A DNA stretch of 64,000 nucleotides from Rapana venosa. Taxonomy: Eukaryota; Mollusca; Gastropoda; Neogastropoda; Muricidae. The DNA lies in the NCBI GenBank assembly GCA_028751875.1, contig CM054145.1, forward strand, positions 6,266,911-6,330,910. The letters are read 5' to 3'. Position 1 is the first letter of the stretch. Each line of letters starts with the position of its first letter. This document shows positions 1 to 13,800 of the stretch, in pieces. The notes below the pieces were generated by a model. That model was not told the origin of the DNA. It was given only the letters and a program-made list of their open reading frames with translations, and made no database searches. The position numbers and the translations under genes are program-made.

Positions 1-509
1 TTGTTACTACCTACTACACATTTGGCAGCCAGTTGATTGAACAGTGGTGCAAAGAAAGAGCATTTCAATCAAAGACAACTAATTTCCCCCCCTCCCCCCT
101 AAAAGTGAAAAAAGAAAAACCAACTGTGGATGACTGTGTGTCCCATACAGAAATGTTGACAGGGTGACCAGAAGAATGGACAGACAGATGGACGGATGTT
201 TGCTATGTCAATGGAATGCGTGCTGTGAACATACAATGTGCTCTTCTCCACTCTGACCTGTTTCTGGGCATATGTGCATTAATTGTTTATGAAAGTGTGT
301 GGTGATGCAAACCTGGACTGTGTGTGTAAGTGTGTGAGTGTGTATGTGCAATGGAGATGTTGGGGTTGTTTTTTTTCAGGCAGAGTAAAAAGAAAAGTCT
401 ACAAAAAAAGTAAACGATTCAAATCATGAAAACTTTTGTGTGTGATGAGTGGTGTTTTTGAGAGGATGAAGCTTGTGTGAGAAAAGTTGTTTAATTAAAG
501 ATGGGAACT

Positions 510-582
510 GAGCGCTTTGATTTGTTGCTTTACAAGATTCAGCGCTATATAAATTCCATACATTATTATTATTATTATTAAT
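510..582 (+). repeat. Repeat-E copy 1, about 75 bp with (ATT)n tail
   Basis: GAGCGCTTTGATTTGTTGCT, then AGCGCTATATAAATTCCATA, ending in ATT repeats. Near-identical to the four other copies. Confidence 0.85.
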
Positions 583-1589
583 TGTGAGGGGTGCGTGTGG
601 GGGTTGTGTCTTCGAGTACAATGATATATAGGGGTGATTTTCAAAAAAACAAAAAATCTCTGAATCTCATTAAAAAAAAATTATATATTTATTTTACTAT
701 ACTAGCCAGCATGTAAATCCTAGTCTTTGTCAAATAATCCTACTTCGTAGCAAGGAAAGATGTCTTCAGGCTATAATTAAATACCCATAGCATGCAGAGC
801 CACATGAATAAGAGCTAAATAACCAACCTTTCAGAGTGAATATTAGGTATATTATGTACAGTAGATGAGTTTCAGGGAGAGGTGTGACCCCTTTCCTAAA
901 AAGTGGGGGTCAGGGGGCGGCACCCCATAAAGCTGAAGCGTTTTAATCAAAATCTAGACATGCTAACTCCAAACATAAAAAAAATACATCTAAAATCCTT
1001 TAACTGTAGAAAAACGACCACAGTCAAGGCAAAAAAGGGAAGGCAGCATTGTTGTGTAGGCCTGAGAAGAAAGTCTGTTCAAAATGGGAGTTTTTAGCTA
1101 AGGAAATGTCTGCATAGTCTCTAAAAAAAAAAGGACCCCATTTCACGCTGATGCAGTTGTAGCCAAACTTGGGGCATTGTCTCAACACACATGGTTAGAA
1201 TGAAAACAACCCCAAACCTTTTTAACCCCCCCAAAAATTATTTACTTTTTTTTTACAGATGACCCGAACTTGACCATGCCAACATGCAGCACATACGAAT
1301 ACATACACACAACTCATACATACAACACCAAACCACAGGTCGCAAGCACACAATACTCTTTGACTTACATCATTTATTTCAAAATACAGCACCCATAATC
1401 ATCACACAAAGTGTTTCGTGTGTCTTAATTCACATACAATACAATCGTGTCCCCCTGCTACCGCAACCCTTTTCCAAGCACAACTATAATCATCCAACAT
1501 TTCTCTGTGCACTTGTTTGGTTTGTCCTGTTAGGATGCTGCCTCACTAGTTGAACAGCGGATGTCTCTTAGAAATCCATTCCCTACAAG

Positions 1590-1700
1590 TCCTTGGCACA
1601 AGTAACTTTCACTTGAAGGTAAAGGTGTCCCATAACCTATGTGGTCATAGGCAAGTGAGGCATCAGAGACCTCGACTTCTCTAGGGGCCAGCATATTAAG
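1590..1700 (-). mobile_element. SINE-C tail fragment
   Basis: Shares AAGGTAAAGGTGTCCCATAA and GGGGCCAGCATATT with the 3' body of the 35970-36283 copy. Confidence 0.55.
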
Positions 1701-2549
1701 AAAACCAAAAAAAAGTGTGTTGGATGAAAGATTTAAGTAAAACATTTAAATGGAGATGTTTGTTTATTTTAAAAGAAGAAAATATCGCAATTCCAAAATG
1801 AGAAAGAAAAACTTGAAGAGCATGAAAAGTATCTTTTCACGATGATTGCACAGAATTGACAGGGGTGCTCATGGTAAACCCACACTGTCTTGTCTACTTA
1901 GACATAGTAAAGAATGAGTAATCAAGAAGTTTTAATACTTTTGGCTTTTCAATGTACATGACCTGCCAAAAAAAAAAAATCTTCAGCCATGTTTTCAAAA
2001 ATCTTACAAAATGATTTGGTATCAACAGTATAGACAGACTGAACAATTTAATTTAATATTTTCAGTGTGGAGGAGCTACATTTAAACAGAAAAAAAGACT
2101 TGAAAAAACAACCAAAAATAAATGTCTGCAATCTGCCCTTTGACAACACACTGATCATTCCACATGAAACAAAACTCCCTTGTAACTACCGTGTTAATTT
2201 TTATCTTTGCAAATTAATGTTGAAGTTGGGACAAATCCTGATGAATGGTGCTCTGTGTGTATGTGTGTGCAATATATTTTCTCCAGTCAACTGTAAAGTA
2301 ACAAGAGTAATAGACATTAGCATGAAAAGCAACATGGGAAAGAAAGGAGGAGGGAAAATGTTGAACAGCAGAATGATGATAATCTATTGACTGGATGAAA
2401 ACATGCACAGATAAATTCTAGCCAAATTCAAGGGTTTTTTTGCTTTCACAGCAGAAAGATGGTTGATAAAAAATGAATAAAAAGAATCTAATTGAGTCAC
2501 CTTTTTGTATTGCCTTGAGATTTTGTTGTTACTTTTGCATCCTCCCCTA

Positions 2550-2890
2550 ACAGTTCCTTGGTCAGAGCCGGGAGGTTCACTAACGGCAAGATTTCCGTTT
2601 GCCCACCCTTGGGGTAGCCACACTCCAACTTCTAAGATGATGTCTAAACACGATACCAGTGTGCATGTGTTTTTCAAAATTCTGTTATCCATTCCTTCCA
2701 GCACACAGTGACCTACAAGTCTGACAGGCAGAACAGGTTTTAACATGTGTGCAAGATGTTCTGAGATGGTTCGCACACAGGACCTCAGTTTACAGTCTTA
2801 TCTAAAGGGCTTTCGGGGGGAAGTGGGTATCAGTACTGATGTTAACCCCAGGGGGAAATAATCCCCTTGAATGAGTTTATCAGTGGTGGC
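2550..2890 (-). mobile_element. SINE-A/B mosaic copy
   Basis: SINE-B-type tail (GGTTCACTAACGGCAAGATT, GGTAGCCACACTCCAACTTC) followed by SINE-A body (GAACAGGTTTTAACATGTGT). No clear head. Confidence 0.65.
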
Positions 2891-2904
2891 TTAATCCATG
2901 CTGT

Positions 2905-3240
2905 AAGATCTTGGGCTTTCACACTGACTGCTTGGATATCCAGGCACCCCCCCCCCCCCACCCCTGTAGATTTGAATCTGGGTGAATAGAGGGTGGGGAT
3001 TTTTTACAATCTCCCAGGTCAACTTCGAGTGCAGACCTGCCAGTGCCTCAATTTCTTTCTTGTATGTACACATGCAGATCAAATATGCACGTCTGATAAT
3101 TTTTAAGATCTCCCCTGCCAGTGTCTTGATTTTTTCATGCGTGTGTGTGTGTATGTATATATATATATATATTACACGCAGAAGATCAAATATGCATGTC
3201 TAATAATTTCATGCCAGCATTCGATGTGTTACAGAAAAGT
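2905..3240 (+). mobile_element. SINE-B copy, degraded
   Basis: GATTTGAATCTGGGTGAATA, then AACTTCGAGTGCAGACCTGC, then a partly duplicated body with (TA)n at 3155-3172. A C-run (2947-2959) lies near its start. Confidence 0.6.
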
Positions 3241-4590
3241 GGCCCAGCAGTAGTGCAGGGCATCTTCTGGATGGTGGTCTCAAGGTGGCCTGACATATAT
3301 CATGGGAACTTGTTTTGACTCTGTGGGGAAGGAGCGATACGAGCATTTTGGTTTGTGGCTGTGGAGAGAAAGCCAGTATGAGCAGTAAGGAAGGTGACAG
3401 TAGCACTGGTATAGATATGATCACTGAAGACGAGGCATTGGACAGCAACAAAAAATGAAAAGAAAGAATAAAAAAAGCATTGATCAATGGTTGGGAGCTT
3501 TATGTTATGTTATGTTTTGGGTTGGGTGGGGGGTGTTACTTTGGGTTTGTTTTTTTAACAAAACTCTATATAACTAGTATAATAGTGATAAACTCTGACG
3601 TTTGTCTTTCTCCTACTCATTTGATGATGACAAGCAGAAAATGCCGTTACGTTTTGTTAGGGTTTATTTGCAATGGAGGTCAAATGTACGCTTTTAATAC
3701 ACAGCACAAAGTAGACAACATAATAATTTGTGTCCTCTGCAACTGCACATTATTATGCTAACAGATCATTTATGCATCTTGATTTAAACAAAAAATGCTG
3801 AAAACTGCCCAAGTTTGTGCCAAAGATGAGAGAGAATTATTTCACAACCATGACATCAAAATAAGAATCAGTTATGTACTTTATAACAAGTACCTTTTCC
3901 ATGTAATTTTTTAACCATTCGATTCAATGATGATTTCTTGATTGAATTTGTATGTCCCCCCCCCCCTCCCTTAAAAAAAACCCAACAACAAAAAAAACAA
4001 CCCACAAACCCCCCCCCACTAAACTCGTACCACTAAAAACCTGCAGCAATACTTTTTTTTTAAGCAACGCTTCCTGCTCTTCAGAAAAAAAGATACTACA
4101 CAGTATATCATTCACAAAATAAAATAGGTTTAAAAAAAAAGCCCAACTGCTTAATAATAGCTAGCATGACTTTCATCATTAAGCCTACACCATTGACGTA
4201 CACTTATAACACACACTGTCATGTTGCATGATGAAAAATGGGCGTCTTTCTTTATCTAACTCGGCTTTTGTTCTTCATCTACCTCAAAATGACCAAAGGA
4301 TTGAAAAGAAACGGATGTTTATTGCACAGAAACCCCCCCCCTCCTCTTAGTATCTTGAATTCTTGTTACCACTCCAACTTTGATTTCACCAGGGCAATCA
4401 GTACACAAATCAAAATTAATGTCACTTTTGACCAGTCACTTTCACTCAGCAACATTTTTGTTTTTATTTAAGGATAAGCAATACGTATTTTGATGTTGAA
4501 AGTGGCAGTCTTGCTACGACCTTGTTGAGCCTCTAGGTTATACATACATGTCATCAACTTTGCTGAACATTATAGCTTCATAGACAACGG

Positions 4591-4897
4591 AAGCTTTGAA
4601 TGTTGCAATGCACTGTTGTACAAAGATACATATGCAACATCACCAACCATCACTGTACAACTCTAACTGACATTTTCATCCTTTCCAACTTGGAACAGTG
4701 TCTATTCCCTTGTTGTCAAGTTGTCTGTATCTAACGTGTGCTTGCAAGTCGTTAGAAGCTCTGTATGTTGCAACACATTGTAGGAAGAAACATAAGCAGC
4801 ATTAGTAGCCCTCACTGTACAACTCTAACCTACGTTTTCATGTTTTCCACACTGGAACAGTGTCCATTCCCTTATTGTCAAGTTGTCTGTATCTAAC
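4591..4897. repeat. Degenerate tandem duplication (about 150 bp x 2)
   Basis: Units 4591-4735 and about 4755-4897 both contain CACTGTACAACTCTAAC, then GGAACAGTGTC and ATTCCCTTxTTGTCAAGTTG, and end GTCTGTATCTAAC. Confidence 0.8.
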
Positions 4898-5696
4898 TTT
4901 GTGCGCTTACTGCATGTGCTTTGGGCTTACATAGAATTCAGTGCTGAAAATGTACATGTTCTGCCAACACCTTTTCATTTATAGATTACAAGAAATATCA
5001 TTAACATATATTTAAACAGCCCACACCTCTTACAACATACCAAAGCTTACAAGACTGAAGGAAATGCACTTACAAAAGAAAAGAACATCTTAGTATGGAA
5101 TAGTATACTAAGGGCTGACACAAGATCCACTGTCAGAAGAAAAAAGAGATTAAACATTATTACCTAACTCTGCCCAACATCTTAGTTATACTAACACAAA
5201 ATGATATTTAAGTATTCCAAAATAATATAGTTAAGTGTTCCAGTCAATACTAAAGTATTTACAAACTCCACTCCTCTGACAAACCTAAGACGGAAGAGAC
5301 CGAGTGAGTGAGCATCCTACAACCCAGTCAGCCAAACAGCTCTAGCTTACTAGATCAATGCACACTTGAAGAGATAGTGGTCCAAGACTTCCCTGGAAAG
5401 CATAACTATCCTAGCCACAGAGATGCAACTCTTGAGATTGGAGAGGTTTTGGGAGATCGGGCAGAAACAGCCCCTTTTCTGGAGCAAGGGACCAGCTAAA
5501 AAAAAAAAAGAAAGAAAAGAAATCACAGCCAGAAAAATGCCGATGCTTTGGGGTGACTACAACAATCCTTCAAAAATCTCAAGTCTCTTCTGAACACAGG
5601 ACTTAACCGTGTCTCTCATTTTAAGGCCAAAGGGACACTTATCTCAAAGGAAAACGTATCCCAAAGGAAAACTTCTCCTAAAGGAAAACTTCGCTA

Positions 5697-5754
5697 CATT
5701 AGAGCCAAACCAGGTTATCTCCAGTGAAGGACAGAACCTGGTTTGGCTCTAATG
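5697..5754. repeat. Perfect 20-bp inverted repeat (hairpin)
   Basis: Arms 5697-5716 and 5735-5754 are exact reverse complements with an 18-nt loop. Three AAAGGAAAAC-type repeats precede it (5645-5690). Function unknown. Confidence 0.9.
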
Positions 5755-7319
5755 AAGTGACTTGTCTTTCTTAGCAGAGACGTTAAAAAAACCACATCAG
5801 TGAAGCAGAAAAACTTGCGTTCATGTACATGGCAACAAATCCTAGCAAGGCTGACTGGGCACTTCAGGCTCATCACACTCCACACACGTTCACCAAGATC
5901 CACACACGTTCACCAGGATCTACGCGCATTGTTCTTCAGAGTTCCCTGCTAACACTGCTCTTGATGATCTTGGAACACTTTCTGTGAGACCAGTCCCATC
6001 CACATGGACCCTGCAGCAGAAACCTGGCTTGCCCAGGCTAAAATATCTCCAGACCCTTGCTATGTCTCCGGTATACTACTGAGCTTGCGGGGAGAGTAAA
6101 TGAGGAAGAATAAGTGACACTCCACCACACAATGAGTCGCATTGCACCAGAGGTCAATTTAAAAGTCATGTTATTAATAAGCAGTGAAAAAGCTATTCAA
6201 TGAAGAAAAAGGAGAAAAGGAATGGGAAAATTCTATGAAAAGTTATCATAAAACGGATGCTAGACACCAGGAAATGACAAAATGAGAAACTGACAAACTC
6301 TTCATCATAAAGGTGGTCAGGATGAGGAGTTGGATGTTTTTAAATGCGCTTTTAAACCAAAAGGAGGCCTTAATTCTTGAGTACATGGTAGAAAAATGCT
6401 TACAGTGAATCAAAATTGCAAAATCGGCAACATCCCCACCCCCCCCTTGGCCAAAAATGGCTCCTAGTGGAAAAGTGGGTCAGGTGCAATGTGACTCATT
6501 TCAAGGGGAGAGTCACATCATGGCAATGTAAGGAGTGAAGCTCTTTCCAGCCTAGCCAGTTTCAAGTTAGCTTGTCTTTTTTCTAAATCAATACCTCTCG
6601 GTGCACACAGATTTGATCTTGGTGTCTCAAACCCATGCATGTATGTATATGTTAACATTAATGCTTTTCCTTCAAATGCTGTTCACAAATCCCTGGAGAA
6701 AAAACACATAGCATGAAAATTGAACATACATTTTGAAAAGAGCAAAAAATGACAAAACATCTTGATTATTTTGCGTTCGTTTATTTTATCACACGCGCAC
6801 GGACATATACAAAATAGCTCCCTATACCCATAAACATTACTGCCTCACACTCTTCCTTTTGTGCACATGAATAGTTCCCAATACTTTTTTTCATTCATGG
6901 TATGTTGCACCAGACAATGTTCACATTTTCAAAAGAACACAATGAAAATACATATCATCAAAACCAAAACTAGGAATCATACAGGCACATGATCAACCAT
7001 AGAAAATAAGTTCTCAACAGGACTCAAAATTTAGCTGGAGAAACCAAAACTCTAAAAGCTTTATCAATAACTCCTGTTTCTTTCAGGTCAAGAAGTCTAT
7101 AGAAGTGTCTAATGGTTATTTTGGCTGCTTATCGATTCGTCTTAGGAGTCTTTCGGCCTTTGAGATGGCGTTCACAGTTCGTGAAAGTGACCAATGCACA
7201 GTTGCCTGCCCAGTCCAGAAATTCTTGCGACTTTCTCGTCTTTGTTTTGTAATGACGTGTTTGATGACAACAGCCTGTGTCCCTTCTCTGTTGTAAACTC
7301 ACTGAGATAGGAATCCCAG

Positions 7320-7525
7320 TCTGAAATGTCCACAGCTGTCAATTCCCCCACTTTCAGCCACTCTCAGCTGCTATGTATTCCATCCCATCCCATCCCAGCC
7401 AAGCTGGAGCTAAATCTAGCAGGAACTGACCGCACTTAGACTTGGTAAAAGGAAGGGGTGCTAATTTTAACACTGGGCCCTGGATCGAGTTATGCTGGGT
7501 TTGCACGCTGTGCATGCGTGAATGT
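7320..7525. repeat. Repeat-F copy
   Basis: CAGCTGTCAATTCCCCCACT to GAGTTATGCTGGGTTTGCAC. Shared with 19553-19700 and 37235-37600. Origin unknown. Confidence 0.6.
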
Positions 7526-7929
7526 GTGCAGTATAGAGAGAATGGATAATAGAAAAGGAATCAATCTAGACGACCAGGCGATGGAAATGTGATTGTGAGA
7601 ACCATTCTGGAATGATATCTTACATCAGGTCCCTTTGGGATATTTTGCCTGTTTCTGCTTTTTTTGTTGGTTTTTTTATTTTTAACCCATGTCCATAATG
7701 CACACACATCTGCAGTAATAGTAGCATTTCTCCGTTACTTCAATTTTGTGTGTGTGCAAATATCAGGCCGTCAGTTGTACTTATGATTCTATTAAATTGA
7801 TATGTGTTGTCTATATACATTTTGGAAACAGTTGTCAACTGTTGTAGATGGATTTATATTTGGCCGTACAACAGCAAATTTCAAGGTTTTCTTTTTCTTC
7901 CCATAACATTTTCATAATTCCCGCGAGGG

Positions 7930-8255
7930 GTGCCAGGACCTGTCAGTGTAAGCAGCATCCCCCACCTTCTGGAAATTCTGTACTTGGAATTCCCTCTTTT
8001 CTATCCCTCTCTTTGTTTCTGCCTTTGTTCCTTTTCTTTCTGTCACCTCTTTCTTGTCTATTTTCTGCCATCTTGGTCCCATTATCCTGCCCTTTTTTTT
8101 CCTCCAGAAAGACTTCAAAAGATAACGATTCTCTTCCATACTGAAATAAGACGTGCTAGGCCTGACTTGTCAGGAGCTTTAACGGTAGCACAACGCATTT
8201 TCACTCATATGACAAGACATCAATGGTTGCTGTCTGAGCATACGAAGAAGAATTT
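7930..8255 (-). mobile_element. Repeat-D copy
   Basis: GTCAGTGTAAGCAGCATCCC to TGACAAGACATCAATGGTTG. The family has a pyrimidine-rich middle and is seen in at least seven places here. Its origin is not recognised. Confidence 0.65.
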
Positions 8256-8795
8256 TCACAAGTTTGCAAGAACCTGAAAAGGCATTTTCAATTTTGAGAA
8301 CTGTTCTGGATTTCCAAGGTTCACATGAACTAAGTCTGATCATGTCAATGCAATAATACCATGTACTGCATTTGATTCAAAAGCTACTATAGGGAACCAA
8401 GCTATATATATGTAGCCTGTAGAGCTCTAATCACCTTATTCCCAACAAAACTAGAACAATAATAATTATTCTCATCACCAACAACTGCAGCAACACAACA
8501 CCACCCTTACCAAGCATAATACAACAACACGGACAAAAAAATTGTAAGGTACATCCCGCCAAAATTTTAAAAGAAAAAAAAAGAAACCTATAAATTTGAG
8601 GACTTTTTCTTCCAGTTTTAAAGCAATTTTTTTTTCATTTCTCCTTTTCTTAAAAAACCATGTTCTCTTCATAGCATGTCACATTCTTGTTTTAAAAAAT
8701 ACCTTGAAGAACGTGACAGAGAATGAAATATGAGGTGTGTTTTGCATTTCACAGTTTTTAGGAGATGTCGCATCTTTACGCACACATGCATGCAC

Positions 8796-8832
<37 letters not shown>

Positions 8833-10056
8833 TAGGTGAATGGGGTCAGAGGGAAAATGACACGAGCAAAAGCCACATACACATTGCGAAAACTTGCTAC
8901 TAGTTCACACCGATTTACTTCCTCGCAAATTACAATTCTGTTATGGCAATCATGAAGCTCAGGCATGCAAATGGAAACATCATTGAATCCCCAATACTAC
9001 CAACACCAACAAAAAAAGTCCATTCACACACCATTAACCATAACACGAAAGTATCTGCAAATCTACATTTCAAAAAGAAATGTTCTCCTTTTACATCAAA
9101 ATGTACATACTTTTCCAAATACCGCAAATGTACTAAGCATGATCGGTCACCCTCAAAACACTTGCTCCACACAACACACGCTCACAATTCTATATACGCA
9201 TGCAAAATTGCTTGAGTGCCACAAAACCACACACACATGTTCACTGAACATGTATGGCCCGTTTTAACTTTGTTCACAAAACACTTGCCATAAATCTTTT
9301 GACTTACTAATCAATTCTTGCTGATTTGTATTTTGAACACAAAAAGAGAAGATCCAAGTTTGCACATCTGAGACATGGCTGAACCAACGCGGAATATGAT
9401 ATAAGCATTTACACACGCAAAATAATTCACAGAACTCAACAAACCAATAAATAATGCCTCATACAGAATTTTTGAAAAAAAACCCCAAACCCTAACCAGA
9501 CCATGTACCATAAGATTATGTCATTTCTGTCAACAAAATTAAAAAATCTCGCCCACTGGATATTTTTGATGAAACTTTTTCTTTTTTTCAGGACAACTTT
9601 TTCTTCACAGTGTGAAAGGGTGGGGGTGGGGGGTCTTTCACTCCACAGATTCTTTTAGAACTTTTTTCCTAACTTTCAACACACACATACATACACACTA
9701 CACTGAAAAGACTTGACTAAGAACACCAAAAAAACGATCCGTTATTGCCCTGTATTTCACAAGGTCACACAAAGTGACTTGGCTTCAACACAAAACACCA
9801 CCACTACCACAATCCACACTCCCAACGACAACTTCAAACACAATATAATGATTATTTTTGCATTTTCTTCAGCCCGACCCATTATTTTACAAAAAGCAAC
9901 AATCTCTTGTCACAAGCTTTCATCGTACTGAGTGTGCACATTCAAGCACACAGACCAATCATTCACGTTTGCTTTCTCAACAACAGACAAAAAAGTTAAG
10001 GGGGGATTTTTGTTGTTGTTAAGAATACACAATTTTCGTTTAAATGGGCAAGACAT

Positions 10057-10062
10057 TTTATT
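10057..10062 (-). terminator. Candidate poly(A) signal for SEC63
   Basis: AATAAA on the minus strand about 610 nt after the SEC63 stop. Other candidates lie further down, so real 3' end usage is unknown. Confidence 0.3.
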
Positions 10063-10672
10063 TTAGAATAGTCTTTTAAACAAATGCAACTTAACTGCTG
10101 AAAATAACAGATTTAGGATGGAGCGGTCTCTTGACTTAAAAAAATGGTGACTTTCCTAAAAAGGAGAGGTAGATAGCTTAATAAGGAAGAACGAGGAAGA
10201 CAACAGCAAAACTGGAAAAATAAAGTTTTAATGCAAGTCTTCATCTCACTGTGCACTACTTTGCTGATGTCTGTGTTTCATTTATAACTCGGATTAAGAA
10301 CAAAATGTGGGGGAAATGGAAGAGGGGGGGAGGGAAGGAAATTCTAATTAGAGATCCATCCCAAAAGTAAACACCAGCTTTCACTTAGAAAAAACCCAAA
10401 ACTTTGTGCAAAATAGAGACATGTACAGAAAATAAAACAAACACATTGTTAATGAAACACCCCTACCACGGAATCATGAAGTTTTCATACGATTTTCTTG
10501 CCCTAAGTGTTCCAGTGATTCACGACATCTGACTTAATGCCTAAATTATATTGAAATGCCATAATGTACTCTCACACACACATACATGAAACAGAAAGCA
10601 AATGCAGACACATTGCATTGGTATCACAAATTGTATGTATCTCGATCCATGGCAAACATTGTTCAGGCACGA

Positions 10673-10816
10673 CTAATCTGATCCCTCCTCCTCCGAGCTG
10701 TAGTCCGAGTCCTCCTCTTCCTCCGTCTCGTCTTCGTTATTGGCTTTGTCCTCGTCATCGTCGCTGATGTCCCACTGCGGATGGTCCTTCACGATCTTGG
10801 CTTCCTTCACGTCAAG
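10673..10816 (-). CDS. SEC63: SEC63 coding exon 19, acidic tail and stop
   Basis: Residues 757-803 and [19 protein letters not shown] leads into a strongly acidic end, [11 protein letters not shown]. In human SEC63 an acidic C-terminal tail phosphorylated by CK2 binds Sec62; the S-x-x-E/D pattern here suggests the same. Confidence 0.95.
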   Translation of the reverse strand, partial: LDVKEAKIVKDHPQWDISDDDEDKANNEDETEEEEDSDYSSEEEGSD

Positions 10817-13800
10817 CTGTAACACACACATGCACCGTTAAGGTAGCCCCATTCCGACTTCGCGGACGATGTCTAAACCCTAACACCAGATGTAGCATTT
10901 TAAAAATGTTATCTGTTCCCAGCTGGCATGCACTGACTTTCTCTTCGAAAAGGCGGAACAGGTTTTAACCCTAGTGGCGCGGTTCCCGGAATATTCCGGG
11001 AAAGGCGGGTCTAGGCTGTGTGGCGGATCCCGGAATATTCCGGGATGACGTGGGTGGTCATAGTTGAAAGCTTACTTTCGCTTTCAAAGGTCAGCCAATG
11101 AATGTTAAGGCCGTTGTAGGCCCGCAGAAAGGGGTGAAGGTCGTTTGACACACACAAGCAACGAAGAATCTGATTGGTTAAGAGTGTATTTTAATTTTTT
11201 TTCGGACCAGCCGAGATCGTCTTCAACAAAAATGGCGGCCAGCGTTTGCACTGGAATTTCTTCAAGCGTTTTTTCGAGCTTTTTTACAAAATTGACAGCG
11301 AGGAGGAGTTTTAGAGGCTGGATTTGGTTGAAATAAACAATGAGAGAGACGATGAGGTAAGGATTGTGGAATATTTTTGAAAAACTTGGTAAAAATCGAT
11401 CGCGATCGGACTGAATCGAGCGGTGCTAGTTTTGCTGGATGGACTTTTTCGCTACTCGGCGATTTCGACGTCACAGATTGTTTTACTTTATTTTGACGCA
11501 ACGAGGCTTCGAAATAACTGTTGTTGAGTCAAATCGCTATGCTGCTGAGTACTTTGCATCACATGAAATCAAGCGATCTTTGTATTTTTGTCATAGAAAG
11601 CCACCACTTCGCACATTCCGCCATGACGGTCGCGATGGCGTCGATCCTGTCACTGAACTTTTCCGAGTATTTGGTGACCGATAAAGCGATACAAACTCCT
11701 TATTTTTTGAAAACTAATGGCAAAAAATAAGTGTTTACCTAATCATGACATTTATGCACCGCAAGAACTTTGCTTATCGTGTTAAAATCGATCCGGGGCC
11801 CTGACAGTGGAACAGTGATCGGTAGTGCGCACATGATTTTTTTTTTTGATTTTTTTTTTTACATAATCATAAACACTACACACTATTATAAAATTATACT
11901 CATTTAAAAGCATATTATCTCTTCTTTCCAGTGATCTATAGCTTAACACATTTAATTCAGTTTTATATATCAATATCAAGGGTTGTTTGAGCCCACCATG
12001 CTCCAAAACAATGCTAGCCAATGTTAATTCAGCCAATAGAAGTGAGGCTTGTTGCTGTCTATTTAGCGCTACTAGGGTTAACATGTGTGCAAGACGTTCT
12101 GTGTGCATTTGCACACTGGACCTCGGTTTACAGTCTTGTCTGAAGGGCTTTTGGGAGAAGTGGAGTTGGCACTGATGTTAACTCCAGAGGAAAATCTCCT
12201 TGAACGGACATCATAGTGGTTGATGAAACCTGGGATCAATCCCAAGCCATCAGATTGCAAGTGCAATGCTCTAACCATCAGACTATCCCCCCCCCCCCAC
12301 CCACCCAGGTAAATTATCTTTTTATATCTTAAAGTATTACTTTCTCCTGTTATACCCATTCTTCAATTATCGAAACAGAACCACAGTCACAACTAAATGT
12401 TCTTAAACATTGGCTTACACATACACAGATATGCAAGCACACAAGCACGCACACTCGTGTACACAAAACACAAACAAAAACACACACTGACACCTACAAC
12501 ACATCTCAGAATCTGACCCATGCACTGTGTATTCTTGTTGGTGAACTTGCATGGAAAAATTGCCAGTGCATGACAACTTATGGTGAAAAGAAAAAACTAG
12601 CAGAACTTTCCATTTAAGCATTTTTTGTTTCACTGCCCAGTATCTCTTACCCTGAGAGGAAAACACAAACACGTAAAATGCTTGAAATAGTGTGCCCTTT
12701 CATTTTGACAAAAGCTTGGAGATGCTGGGAGCTTGTCAGTGTAAACAGCATCCCCACCTACAGGAAATTTTGTGCTCAGAATTCCCTCTTTTCTATCCCT
12801 CTCTTTGTTTCTGTCTTGTTCCTCTTCTTCCTGTCACCTCCTCCTTGTCTGTTTTTTGCCTTCTTGGTCCATTCTCCTGCCTTTTTTTCTCCAGAAAGAA
12901 TTAAAAGAGCACAATTCTCTCCCATGCCAAACTTGGATACACTGGGCCTGACTTGTCAGACACTTAACAGCAGTGCAACAGATTTTCGTTCATATGACAG
13001 ACAACAATAGTTGCTGTCTGGGCGTTTGAAGAAAAAGAAATATGGACAAAGCATGAAGACACACATGCATGCACCCAAACTGCATGTAGAAACACACACA
13101 CAGACACAGACACAAAGCCACAAACACCCCCTTACCTTGATACTCTGCTGCTGGTCGAAATCCCCAAAGTAAGAGTCTGATCTCAAGGAAACTGTGTAAT
13201 GGTACACACCTGGCTTGGCTGGGGCTGAGAACTTCAATTTCACCTGTACCAACAATTCCATAATTATAGTATGTTAGTTGAGCGCTTTGATTTGTTGCTT
13301 TACAAGATTCAGCGCTATATAAATTCCATACATTATTATTTATTATTATTATTAGTCTGTCCGTTGTGTTCGACAATGACCTCCAAAACAGCAGAGGAGG
13401 CAGCTGCTGTTTTGGAAACTGGGCAGAAATTTGATTATAGTGGAGATGCCTTGCCCACAGTACATCCCCACTCTCTCGGCCAAGTGGGCATAAGGACAGT
13501 CAGCGTTGGAGATGTTCTCCAAACACCAACTAGCCCCCAGGGCTGCAGCACATAAGGACTGTGCAAGTCAAGCCTCCTAGTCAGAGAGTCATAGTCGATC
13601 ACTAAAAGACTTAAGCTGTAAAGTGGAATTCCATGAGTGGGGAAAGCCACTGATCATACAGCCTCTCTCTTTGCTGTATGTGTGTATAAATGTATGTATA
13701 TATATGTATGTGTGTATATATATATCTATATCTATATATATATAAACAAAATACAAGCTTTTAAAAAAAAACAAAAACAAAACAAATGTCTGCAATTTTT

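Larger units (their letters stand above)
1..10672. other. SEC63 3' flank without a supported gene
   Basis: Apart from the repeats listed separately (510-582, 1590-1700, 2550-3240, 4591-4897, 5697-5754, 7320-7525, 7930-8255), I see only AT-rich sequence, C/G runs (for example 3957-3970) and a short (CA)n at 8802-8830. The part next to SEC63 is presumably its 3' UTR. Open frames here are short and show no family resemblance. Confidence 0.6.

Noticed and set aside
5308..5499. 63-codon frame with balanced composition
   Set aside because: Begins at a non-ATG codon, with no splice context, repeat family or homology I can recognise.
11145..11684. Small open frames inside the 1.1 kb TTAA element
   Set aside because: Not shared intact between the two copies, and no resemblance to a transposase; the element appears non-autonomous.
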